Shown: positions 24,883 through 32,812 of the stretch, piece by piece
Numbering within the stretch: position 1 is the stretch's first letter
Layout: the number at the start of each line of letters is the position of its first letter
Assembly: GCF_017876795.1 (NCBI RefSeq)
Contig: NZ_JAGIOR010000001.1
Location: 2,630,501 to 2,694,500, forward strand
Source of the DNA: Rhizobium leguminosarum
GTDB lineage: Bacteria; Pseudomonadota; Alphaproteobacteria; Rhizobiales; Rhizobiaceae
DNA: 64,000 bases
Direction of reading: 5' to 3'
Translations under genes and position numbers: made by a program
Notes under the pieces: model-generated
What the model was told of the DNA's origin: nothing
The model's database searches: none
Seen by the model: only the letters and a program-made list of their open reading frames with translations

Positions 24883-25608
24883 CTACCATTTGCCCAGATG
24901 TGCGCCGCCGTCGACGTGCAGCACCTCCCCGGTGATGCGCGGAGCTTCGGTCAGGAAGACGACTGCATCGACGATTTCCCCGACGTTGGAAATGCCAGCC
25001 ATCGGCGACAGCGTGCTCAGGAAGTCCTTCGGATTGTCCTTGTGCAACGGCGTATCGACGACCCCGGGAGCCACGGTGTTGACGCGGATTCCCTCACTTG
25101 CATATTCCATCGCCAGGTTCTTGGAGATCGCGTCGATGCCGCCCTTGGTCATCATGGCGACCGAGGCCGAGAAGCCGGCGATCGGATGGTCGATCAGCGG
25201 TGTGGTGATGCTGACGATGCTGCCGCCCGATTTCTGGGCCAGCATCTGCCGGACGACCAGCTGGGTCAGGTGGATGAAGCCTTCGAGGTTGGTTGAGGAC
25301 AGCTTCCGGAAGTCGGTCATGGTGTAATCGACGAAGGGCTTGCTGAAGAAAATGCCGGCATTGTTGACGAGGGCGTCGATCGAGCCGAACCGGTCGATCG
25401 CGGTCCTTGTCACCCGCGCCGCGGTTTCGGCATCGCCGATGTCACCGTCGACGAGGGCCAGTCTGTCCGACGCCTGCAAGGCATCCGAGGCGCTGACCTG
25501 ACGCGAAGTGGCGACGACATTATAGCCACGCTCGATGAAGGCGTTGACGAGCCCGGCTCCGATACCCTGGGAGGCGCCCGTGACGATGACAGTCTTTCCG
25601 GTAGTCAT
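24883..25608 (-). CDS. SDR family oxidoreductase lacking the usual catalytic Tyr
   Basis: 241 residues from ATG 25608, with GGAG upstream; ATG 25620 is an alternative. TGASQGIG is the NAD(P) motif, NNAG is present, and the catalytic Ser region reads SIVSITTPL. At the YxxxK position the sequence is AMMTK, so Lys is kept and Tyr replaced. I recall related proteins with this change, so it may be a subfamily trait rather than damage. Divergent from a LysR gene that probably controls it. Substrate unknown. Confidence 0.82.
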   Translation of the reverse strand: MTTGKTVIVTGASQGIGAGLVNAFIERGYNVVATSRQVSASDALQASDRLALVDGDIGDAETAARVTRTAIDRFGSIDALVNNAGIFFSKPFVDYTMTDFRKLSSTNLEGFIHLTQLVVRQMLAQKSGGSIVSITTPLIDHPIAGFSASVAMMTKGGIDAISKNLAMEYASEGIRVNTVAPGVVDTPLHKDNPKDFLSTLSPMAGISNVGEIVDAVVFLTEAPRITGEVLHVDGGAHLGKW

Positions 25609-25794
25609 GTTGAACTCCATAGTCTGGTCGGGCAACGCGGCCCTTACCAAGGCGGGTCGCTCGAGATGGGGCTGCTGCGAATGCGCCTCCATCGGGTTAT
25701 GATCGTTTTCGCAAGCTGAATATGATGAAAACTCCATTCCCCGATTAGATGGAAATATCTGGATTCTCTTTTGCACAGATGCAAAAATCCCGGC

Positions 25795-26697
25795 ATGGCA
25801 GACCTGAATGACATCGCGGTTTTCGTGAAGGTGGCGCAGTACGGCAGCTTCAGCCGCGCGGCCCATTCCCTCGGCATGCCGGTCTCGACCGTCAGCCGGA
25901 AGGTAACGTCGCTGGAGGAGCAGCTTGGTGTGACGCTGCTGCAGCGCACGACCCGCAAGCTTAGCCTGACGGCGCAGGGCCGGGCCTATTTCGATCGGTG
26001 CAGCGAGCCGCTCGCCCACCTTATCGACGCCGAGCAGGCACTCACGGAAACGCAGAAAAAGCCGGAAGGCCTGTTGAAGATCTCCGTGCCCGTCATCTTC
26101 GGGCAGGAGGTCTTTTACGAATTCATATCGTCCTTCCTGAAGACCCACCCCGATATCCAGATCGATCTCTTCGTCACCAACCTGTTCCTCGATCTGATCG
26201 CCGAGAATATCGATCTTGGCATCCGCTTCGGCGAACTCAAGGATTCCTCAATTGTCGCGCAGCGGCTCGGAAAGAGCGTGCGCTATCTCGTTGCCGCGCC
26301 GGACTATCTGAAAGGCAGGGCGCTGCCCTCAAAGCCGGAAGACCTTAGAGAGCATCAGTGCGTACTGCTGAACGGCCGCAACGGCGAAGCGGAATGGCAT
26401 CTGGTCAGCGGCCGCAAGTCGGTCCGCCAGCAGGTGTCGGGGCCGGTCTCGAGCCGGGATTTCGACGCGTTGAGCGCCTTCACCAATCGCGGCCACGGCA
26501 TCGGCCTGCTGCCCTCGACCTATTGCGACGATGAGATCAGAAGAGGTGCGCTCATCCGCCTGCTGCCGGACTGGTCGTCCGAGGAGATATTCGTGCATGC
26601 CGTCTATCCCACCCGCCGCTTCCTGCCCGTCAGATTGCAGGTCTTCCTCGACGCGCTGAAAGCATGGAAAAGCCCTTTGTGGCTGCCGCTGCATTGA
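25795..26697 (+). CDS. LysR-family transcriptional regulator
   Basis: 300 residues from ATG 25795 (MADLNDIAVFVKVAQYGSFSRAAHSLGMPVSTVSRKVTSLEEQLG), the canonical LysR winged helix; an in-frame start 24 bases upstream adds a non-family stretch. The effector domain is complete (DLGIRFGELKDSSIVAQRLG, FTNRGHGIGLLPSTYCDDEI). It belongs to the CrgA/AaeR-like LysR group. Divergent from the SDR gene across 186 bases, so that gene is its most probable target. Confidence 0.88.
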   Translation: MADLNDIAVFVKVAQYGSFSRAAHSLGMPVSTVSRKVTSLEEQLGVTLLQRTTRKLSLTAQGRAYFDRCSEPLAHLIDAEQALTETQKKPEGLLKISVPVIFGQEVFYEFISSFLKTHPDIQIDLFVTNLFLDLIAENIDLGIRFGELKDSSIVAQRLGKSVRYLVAAPDYLKGRALPSKPEDLREHQCVLLNGRNGEAEWHLVSGRKSVRQQVSGPVSSRDFDALSAFTNRGHGIGLLPSTYCDDEIRRGALIRLLPDWSSEEIFVHAVYPTRRFLPVRLQVFLDALKAWKSPLWLPLH

Positions 26698-26798
26698 GCC
26701 GGCCATCACCGAAAATTGAAGCTGCCTTCGTGGCCGGGCGTCCGGCGTCGGTCAAGCTGTGCTAAAGTTGCGCGCTTGGATGGCGCGGGGATCTGCCG

Positions 26799-27575
26799 AT
26801 GCTGACGACAGTTGCGGTGCTTATGGGTCTTTCCGGCCTCGTCCCAGCGGCGCAGGCGGGGGGAAACGAGGTTGACGTGACCCTGGTCCTTGCCGTCGAC
26901 ACCTCGCGCTCGATGGATTTCGAGGAGATCGGCATCCAGCGCGAGGGTTATGTCGAAGCGCTCAAGCACAAGGAATTCATCGATGCGGTGAAGGGCGGTC
27001 TGACCGGCCGCATCGCCATCAGCTATTTCGAATGGGCGGGCTATGTCGTCCAGGATTCGGTGATCGACTGGCAGGTCATCGAGACGGAAGAGGACGCGAT
27101 CGCTTTTGCCGACAAACTCGAAGCCCGGCCGATTGCCACGCAGCGGCGCACATCGATTTCCACCGCGATTGCCCAAGGCGCCAGCCTGATCGTTTCCAGT
27201 CCGTTTCCGTCCAGGCGACAGGTGATCGATGTGTCGGGCGACGGCCCGAACAATTCCGGTAATCCCGTCATATACGCCCGCGACAAGGCGGTGGACGCAG
27301 GCATGATCATCAATGGCCTTGCCATTATGTTGCGGCCCTCCGATGCGCCGAACGGGCTCGACACATATTATGCGGATTGCGTGATCGGCGGCCCGGGCGC
27401 CTTCGTGCTGCCGGTCCGCAAGATCGAGGATTTCGCCGTTGCCGTGCGCCGCAAGCTGGTGCTGGAGATCAGCGGGTTTTCCCCGCCGGCGACGGTGCAG
27501 AAAACAGCCGGCGCGGAGACCGGGGTCGACTGTCTGGTTGGCGAGAAACAGTGGCGGGATTATTTCGAGCGGTGA
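26799..27575 (+). CDS. DUF1194 / von Willebrand factor A-like secreted protein
   Basis: 258 residues with a signal peptide (MLTTVAVLMGLSGLVPAAQAGG). The MIDAS-like motif DTSRSMD (DxSxS) follows a beta-strand (VDVTLVLAVD), and RRQVIDVSGDGPNNSGNP gives the rest of the metal site. DUF1194 proteins are periplasmic or secreted VWA proteins common in Rhizobiales and of unknown role. It stands alone; a family B repeat follows at 27597. Confidence 0.82.
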   Translation: MLTTVAVLMGLSGLVPAAQAGGNEVDVTLVLAVDTSRSMDFEEIGIQREGYVEALKHKEFIDAVKGGLTGRIAISYFEWAGYVVQDSVIDWQVIETEEDAIAFADKLEARPIATQRRTSISTAIAQGASLIVSSPFPSRRQVIDVSGDGPNNSGNPVIYARDKAVDAGMIINGLAIMLRPSDAPNGLDTYYADCVIGGPGAFVLPVRKIEDFAVAVRRKLVLEISGFSPPATVQKTAGAETGVDCLVGEKQWRDYFER

Positions 27576-27596
27576 CGGCGGGCGCGTGCGCCGACG

Positions 27597-27690
27597 CCGA
27601 ATGAATGCAAGGAGCAGCGTTGGAGCGTGTCCTTCGAGGCTCCGGCCTTCGGCCTGCGCACCTCAAGATGAGGTGCGCAGGAGAATGGCG
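27597..27690. repeat. Mosaic palindromic repeat, family B copy 2
   Basis: ATGAATGCAAGGAGCAGCGT, TCCTTCGAGGCTCCGGCCTT and the palindrome TGCGCACCTCAAGATGAGGT... match copy 1 at 18503-18625 in the same orientation. Confidence 0.6.
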
Positions 27691-28225
27691 TGCCCTCAAC
27701 AAGGGTTGTATGAGTTCCCCGAAAAATAGCGCTGCCTACAGCGGCAGCTCTCTACCGGCCTGTTCGCTGACCATGTAATCGGCGTACCAGTCCGGCCAGC
27801 CCTCGTCGTGCTTGCCGCCGTTTCGCTTTTCGTGTTCGCCGTGGGCGGTGGCCGCGCGGCGCAGCGCTGATGCAAGGTCGCTCGAGGTCGCAAAAGCGGT
27901 CTCGTCGGCGTCGATGCGTCCCGCCAATCGCGTGGTTACCTCCTGGAACAGCCAGCCATTGCCGTCGGGATCCTTGAACGAGGCGAAGGAGCGATAGCTG
28001 CGGTGCTCGGGATCGCGGCCGGCGATGCGCAGCCGCCCGAAGAGATAGGGCTCGTCCTTGCCGGCATAGACGCCTGATGCGTCATGGAACACGTCGCTGA
28101 CCTCGACGCCGCGGGCGATGAGATCGCGGCGGGCAGCCTCGATGTCGGAGACGATAAGGATCTGACGCCATATAAGCACTGCATATTTTGACAAACCGGT
28201 GTCTGGCTTATGTCCGGATTGAAGG

Positions 28226-28567
28226 TCAGTAGTTGCGACCGTTTTGCTGTTTGAGCTTCTTGATACGGTGCCGTTGATAGGCGTCGATTTGCCGGAACGG
28301 CGGCATCCGTTTGTTAAAGATGAGATGCGTGATGGAGACGATGCAGGGGGTTTTGGTTTCCGGTCCGCCGATGTCCAACGCGCACACAATCCCGCCCTCT
28401 TCTCCCATGTAGAAAAGGCTTGTCACGTTGCAACCATCGGGGATCTCGAGATCCGGGGATTGCTTGGTCAGCGTTATTTTAAGCGTTTGAGACAGCCTCG
28501 TTTCGAGGGGAAGTGACGCCTCGAGTTCACGAACAAGGTGATCGGTTTTCTCAGGATCATCGATCAT
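28226..28567 (-). CDS. Accessory ORF of the IS, copy 2
   Basis: Identical 113-residue reading to that at 21383-21724, with the same 11-base overlap with the transposase stop. Function unknown. Confidence 0.6.
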   Translation of the reverse strand: MIDDPEKTDHLVRELEASLPLETRLSQTLKITLTKQSPDLEIPDGCNVTSLFYMGEEGGIVCALDIGGPETKTPCIVSITHLIFNKRMPPFRQIDAYQRHRIKKLKQQNGRNY

Positions 28568-29804
28568 CGGCAACACTCTCGGCGATAGCGCTATCGGACA
28601 CAACGGAGGTGGGCGAAATCGTGTAGTTCCACTCACCGTGGAAGGGATCACGATCAATATTGATTGCATTCATTTCAGCATCGGTGATCTTGATGGCCTT
28701 GGGATAGTCATTTTCGTCGAGGCAACATTGAACGTCGAGCCCGTTGGCCGTCGTCGTGGCCCCGATCAGTTGAACGATGACCTCATGACTGACGAGGGGC
28801 TTGCCGCGCCAATTCTGTGTGATGAATGCAAATAGCCGGTGTTCTATGCGGTTCCATTTGCTGGTCCCCGGCGGGTGGTGAGCGACCGTGATAGCTAACC
28901 CAGTTTCATTGGCGAATGATTGAAGCTCGCGCTTCCACAGTCGCACACGGGCCCCGTTGCTGCCACCGCAATCGGCGGTAATGAGTAGACCGGTTGAACC
29001 AGGATAGCGGCTCTTTCCCAAGACATTCCACCACCGTCGAATGCTCTCTACGGCAAAGGCGGCGGTGTCATGATCGATGCCGACATTCACCCAACCCGAG
29101 TTGTTGGTGATGTCGTAGACGCCGTAAGGTGCGACCTTGCCGAGTTCGGGTATCTTGAAGTCGTGAACGCGCACGGGTTCGGGGCCGCCTTTGGGACGCA
29201 GCTCACGCCCGCCGTTCTTGAAATCGCCAACCAGCTCCTTTTTCTTTGTGTCGACCGAAATGGCGGCCTGGCCGGCCGCCTGGAACTGCTTGATCTTCTC
29301 GTTGATGTGTTCGAACTGGGTGTCGCGGTCAGGATGAGACGCCCCCTCCAAGGTCTTCTTGTTGGCCTGGAGGCTGAAGCCAAGCTTGCGCAGCAGCCGA
29401 CCAACCAACTTCTGGCTGGCCGTAAAGCCGCGTTGTGCCAATGCGCCGGCAAGGTGGCGCTGGCTTCTGCTCACCCACAACAATGCTGCTTCAGGATCGC
29501 CACGGATCGCCGATTGAACCAATTCTTCAAGTGCAGCCAAGAGGCCCGGCTCAGTCTCGATCTTTGGCCTGCGGCCGCCGCCCGGCCGCCGAACCCGGCG
29601 TTCCAGTCGTGCATCTGCGGTCCGCAACTCCGTAAGACCGCGCCCGATCGTACTGCGCGCAACGCCGGTCGCCGCCGAAACCGCCGTCACTCCACCCCGG
29701 CCCGCCGCGCGAGCCTCGGTTGCCGCCAACAAACGCCGTGCCCGCTCATCGAGATAAGGCGCAAGCGTCTCAAAGCGAGCTTTGATCGCCGCGATATCAA
29801 TCAT
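28557..29804 (-). CDS. ISAzo13-type DDE transposase, copy 2
   Basis: 415 residues, identical to the transposase at 21714-22961, with intact helix-turn-helix and DDE regions. Identity of both copies in every reading frame indicates very recent duplication or gene conversion. Confidence 0.88.
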   Translation of the reverse strand: MIDIAAIKARFETLAPYLDERARRLLAATEARAAGRGGVTAVSAATGVARSTIGRGLTELRTADARLERRVRRPGGGRRPKIETEPGLLAALEELVQSAIRGDPEAALLWVSRSQRHLAGALAQRGFTASQKLVGRLLRKLGFSLQANKKTLEGASHPDRDTQFEHINEKIKQFQAAGQAAISVDTKKKELVGDFKNGGRELRPKGGPEPVRVHDFKIPELGKVAPYGVYDITNNSGWVNVGIDHDTAAFAVESIRRWWNVLGKSRYPGSTGLLITADCGGSNGARVRLWKRELQSFANETGLAITVAHHPPGTSKWNRIEHRLFAFITQNWRGKPLVSHEVIVQLIGATTTANGLDVQCCLDENDYPKAIKITDAEMNAINIDRDPFHGEWNYTISPTSVVSDSAIAESVADDR

Positions 29805-30385
29805 CCAGGTCGCTCAAATTCATTCGCCCACTGAATCAGAAAGTTTAACCTCCGTCCAGCATCGCTCATCTCTACACCAAGTAATCTACCAAGATCTAAC
29901 GAATCGTTTGTTCCGTCTCAGGCCCTAAGGTAGAGTCCCTGGGCGGAGCCGGGTGGCGCGGCGGTGACGTTCTTGCCGAAGATGATCGCGCAGCCGGAGC
30001 CGGGCGGGGTAAACTGGAGCACCCGGAAATCGGCATCATTGGCGAAGTCGGCGTCGAGCCGCCAGCCCAGGCCGTCGTAGAAACGTTTGGCACGATCGAC
30101 GTCGGAAACAGGGATGACGACCACCTCGAGCTTGGTGTCGACGGGCCGTGTTTTCGATTTTTCGATAGGGGTTTCACTGCGCATTGCATTGCTCATCTTC
30201 AGCTCCTTGAGGTTTTGGACGCATTAAGAATGGCGATACATGTCGGCGGCGAGTGGACCACAGCGCGGCGAGGGCGTCGAATCAATTATTCTGTCGGGTA
30301 TTGGCCCGGAATGGCGGATTTCGCTGGGATTCCTGACGAACCATTTGGTTCACGCCCAGTCATCACAAGATTGACCCAATGAAGA

Positions 30386-30405
30386 CGGCGGGATTGTTCC
30401 CGCCG
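30386..30405 (-). terminator. Hairpin downstream of ribH2
   Basis: CGGCGGGA and TCCCGCCG flank the loop TTGT, 27 bases past the ribH stop. No long T-run follows, so termination strength is uncertain. Confidence 0.5.
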
Positions 30406-30432
30406 CCTTGCTTGCGCAGAGATGTCGTCGAG

Positions 30433-30867
30433 CTACGCTGCAAGAGCGGCGCGCGTCTTTCCGATCGTCAGCGCGGCCTTTGCCGCCTCGCGGCCTTTCT
30501 CGACGAAATGCGCGCGGTAGATCTGCTTATGGTGTTCGGTTTCCTGATATTGATGCGGCGTCAGCGAAACCGACAGCACCGGCACGCCGGTATCCATTCC
30601 GGCGCGCATCAGCCCGTCGACGACGGCTTGGGCGACGAATTCGTGGCGGTAAATTCCGCCGTCGACGACGAAAGCGGCGGCAATGACGGCGCCATAGCGC
30701 CCGCTTGCGGCCAGGTCGCGCGAAAGCAGCGGCATCTCGAATGCGCCCGGAACATCGAACACATCGACCTGTTCGGGCGGAACAAGCTGGTAGAAGCCGT
30801 CAAGGGCGCGGTCGACGATGTCGGCGTGCCAGCTGGCTTTGATAAAGGCGTAGCGGGTGGGTGTCAT
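30433..30867 (-). CDS. ribH2: 6,7-dimethyl-8-ribityllumazine synthase, type II
   Basis: 144 residues. RibH pattern: YAFIKASWHADIVDRALDGF, DVFDVPGAFEMPLLSRDLA, and the catalytic-region His in IYRHEFVAQAVVDGLMR. The short decameric type II enzymes of Rhizobiales and Brucella lack the EK-rich loop of type I, as here. It condenses the ribitylamino-uracil with a four-carbon phosphate in riboflavin synthesis. The FMN riboswitch upstream means synthesis falls when FMN is abundant. Confidence 0.9.
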   Translation of the reverse strand: MTPTRYAFIKASWHADIVDRALDGFYQLVPPEQVDVFDVPGAFEMPLLSRDLAASGRYGAVIAAAFVVDGGIYRHEFVAQAVVDGLMRAGMDTGVPVLSVSLTPHQYQETEHHKQIYRAHFVEKGREAAKAALTIGKTRAALAA

Positions 30868-30944
30868 GGTAATCTCCTTTGGCGAACAGACACATCACCC
30901 AAGGCGATCACGAACGTCCCCGACAGCCGCAAGGGCTGGGAACG

Positions 30945-31083
30945 TGCGTTCTCTTTCATCCGGACTATGACCGTCGGCTCAGGCATCTCACCTGATCTGC
31001 TGACCCTTCCGAGGAAGGCGCTCGCGGGCTCGCAATCGGAATTGCATACCGCCGGTAGGGACTTTCACCCCGCCCTGAGAACG
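30945..31083 (-). promoter_or_regulatory. FMN riboswitch (RFN element) upstream of ribH2
   Basis: On the minus strand the conserved blocks run in order: CGTTCTCAGGGCGGGGTGAA, a CCTACCGGCGGTAT block, AGCCCGCGAGCGCC, GGTCAGCAGATCAGGTGAGA, TGCCTGAGCCGACGGTCATA and GTCCGGATGAAAGAGAACG. This is a complete RFN element, ending 77 bases before the ribH2 start. The 30868-31349 gap contains this element and the ribH2 leader; nothing else is supported. Confidence 0.93.
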
Positions 31084-31349
31084 GCCGGGACAATAGGGGG
31101 AAGACGAGGGGCTGGCAATAGGGCGAAATGCTTTCATCGCGGATGCGGGGATGGGGTGACGAGATCGCCACCTTGGCTGGCGGCAACCCGCCGCGCCGGT
31201 GTCGGGCGAAGGGGAACGGCGTGGCCCGGTGCCCTTGCTGAGCGTGTACTTCCGCCTACATGCTCACGAGAGGACACCCACGTCAAAACGGCATGACCCG
31301 CTGATCCCGCTCGAGGCGAGGCAGGCCATGACAACTATCGGAGAGCGTG

Positions 31350-31796
31350 ATGCCAGAATCTTTCGTCGTTCACCGCGAGGCGCATATCGCGGCGCCGCCG
31401 GCCGCAGTGTTCGCGCTGATGACCGACCCGCAGAAGATCCTGCGCTGGATGGGAACGGAGGCTGAGGTCGAGCCGCAGCCGGGCGGGCTCTATCTTGTCA
31501 ACGTCACCGGCGCCCGCTTTGCGCGCGGCTCGTTTCGCGAGGTGGTGCCGGTTCATCGCCTTGCCTACAGCTTCGGCTGGGACGGCAGCGAGGTGGTACC
31601 GCCGGGGTCGAGCCTGGTTGAGATCGACCTGATCGAGCAGGGGGGCGGAACGCTGCTGCGACTCACGCATAGCGGCCTGCCGAGCGCCGATCAATGCGCC
31701 AGCCATGCGGAAGGCTGGGCGCATTACCTTGGGCGGCTGACCCAGGTCGCCGCCGGGCGCGACCCGGGTCCCGACCCATTTTACGGCAGGACATGA
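31350..31796 (+). CDS. SRPBCC (AHSA1-type START) domain protein
   Basis: 148 residues from ATG 31350, with GGAGAG upstream (a GTG three bases earlier is less likely). IAAPPAAVFALMTDPQKILRWMGTEAEVEPQPGGLYLVNVTG and the final TLLRLTHSGLPS...HAEGWAHYLGRLTQVAAG are typical of AHSA1-type hydrophobic-pocket proteins, often annotated as polyketide cyclase or ATPase activator; ligand unknown. Transcribed alone. Confidence 0.82.
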   Translation: MPESFVVHREAHIAAPPAAVFALMTDPQKILRWMGTEAEVEPQPGGLYLVNVTGARFARGSFREVVPVHRLAYSFGWDGSEVVPPGSSLVEIDLIEQGGGTLLRLTHSGLPSADQCASHAEGWAHYLGRLTQVAAGRDPGPDPFYGRT

Positions 31797-31981
31797 ACGG
31801 TTGTTTGCGGGCCGGCGGATTGCCCTGAAGCGCCTGCCGTAGCGGGAAAAACGGCTGGCCGGCGCTGCGATTAGCCGTCCGAAAGCGCTTCTCTTTCTCC
31901 CGCAGACATGAACGTGCAGTTCATCTCCAGTTCAATTTGGCGGCCCTAGGGTGGGAACGGCTGGATGAAATGGAGTTTTCG

Positions 31982-32302
31982 ATGAAGGCACTTTCTATCG
32001 CGGCTGCCTTGCTCGCTGGCAGCCTCTCGGTCGGCACAGCTGAGGCGATGCCGATGGGGACAATCACTGTCCAGAGCAATGTCACAAGCGATGTCGCAAA
32101 GGTCGACTATGCGTGCGGCCGCGGCTGGCATCTGACCCGCTGGGGCGAATGCCGGCCAAACTGGCGACGCCCGCCGCCGGTGGCCTATTACGGCGGTCCG
32201 CCTCGCTGGGGCTGGGAGCGGCGTCACCGGGATTGGGATGGTCCGCGCTGGCGCGATGAGCGGCGCGGCGATTACCACCGCCGTTGGCGGGATGACGACT
32301 GA
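31982..32302 (+). CDS. GCG_CRPN-type small secreted protein
   Basis: 106 residues from ATG 31982. Signal peptide MKALSIAAALLAGSLSVGTAEA, then the short motif YACGRGWHLTRWGECRPN that defines GCG_CRPN proteins, followed by a tail rich in Arg, Trp, Pro and Asp. Exported; function unknown. The two Cys may form a disulphide. Confidence 0.75.
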   Translation: MKALSIAAALLAGSLSVGTAEAMPMGTITVQSNVTSDVAKVDYACGRGWHLTRWGECRPNWRRPPPVAYYGGPPRWGWERRHRDWDGPRWRDERRGDYHRRWRDDD

Positions 32303-32384
32303 AGCCTTCCCAGAGGCAAATTGACGAAGGCCGGCGCGATATTTCGCCCGGCCTTTTCGCTTGAATGTTACGACTGTGATCAGG

Positions 32385-32618
32385 TCAGATTTTGCTGACC
32401 AGCCAGTACTTGCCGTCGATCAGTTCTTCGAGCTCGATCGGATCCTTGACGCCGAATTCGTACCATTCGACAAGTTCCTTCGCCTTGCGGCTGCTCTCCT
32501 CTGCTGTCAGCTCGACCTGATGCCTTTCGCACCACCGCCGAAGGATCGACGTCAGCAGCGTCATGTCATTCCCATCCAGCGGATCTTTCGGCCAGAATGT
32601 CGTGCCCATCGTACCCAT
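32385..32618 (-). CDS. Small unknown cytoplasmic protein
   Basis: 77 residues from ATG 32618, four bases after GAGGGG. The start lies in a 9-bp tandem repeat (32602-32628, GTACCCATC-like, three units) that encodes MGTMGT and offers a second ATG at 32609. The body is helical and charged (LLTSILRRWCERHQVELTAEESSRKAKELVEWYEFGVKDPIELEELIDGKYWL). Family not recognised. Confidence 0.6.
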   Translation of the reverse strand: MGTMGTTFWPKDPLDGNDMTLLTSILRRWCERHQVELTAEESSRKAKELVEWYEFGVKDPIELEELIDGKYWLVSKI

Positions 32619-32812
32619 CGTACCCCTCAATCACACGATGACGAACAGCCGCATAATGGAAGCAAAACTGCGCAAGTTTAAAGCGTTATTTTTCGCTTTT
32701 CGCCATGATGAAAGAATCTCGAGAGGAATTGTCTGCGTGGGATGGCTCCAGGAGTCGATAGGGCTCCAGAAAGCATCCTTGCGGACGTTCCGGGGCAATG
32801 TCATGTTGAAGC

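Larger units (their letters stand above)
28158..29925 (-). mobile_element. ISAzo13-like insertion sequence, copy 2 (1768 bp)
   Basis: Same length and the same encoded proteins as copy 1, in the same orientation. TAA at 28155-28157 and 29926-29928 is the apparent target duplication. The empty site would read TAAGGTA, as for copy 1. Confidence 0.88.
27736..30196 (-). pseudogene. VOC-family gene split by IS copy 2
   Basis: The N-terminal part (29926-30196, MSNAMRSETPIEKSKTRP... to PGSAQGLYL) and the C-terminal part (27736-28157, IVSDIEAARRDLIARGVEVSDVFHD... to QAGRELPL) join in frame once the IS and one TAA copy are removed, giving GLYLIVSDI. The restored protein is about 230 residues: a VOC domain followed by a 60-residue tail. 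The DNA on both sides shows no other lesion, so the disruption is recent. Confidence 0.85.

Noticed and set aside
24883..26148. 421-residue version of the SDR gene
   Set aside because: The extension covers the divergent promoter and LysR start; ATG 25608 begins the nucleotide-binding strand.
21315..29925. Composite transposon bounded by two IS copies
   Set aside because: Each copy has its own TAA duplication and the VOC gene halves flank copy 2 directly, so they are independent insertions.
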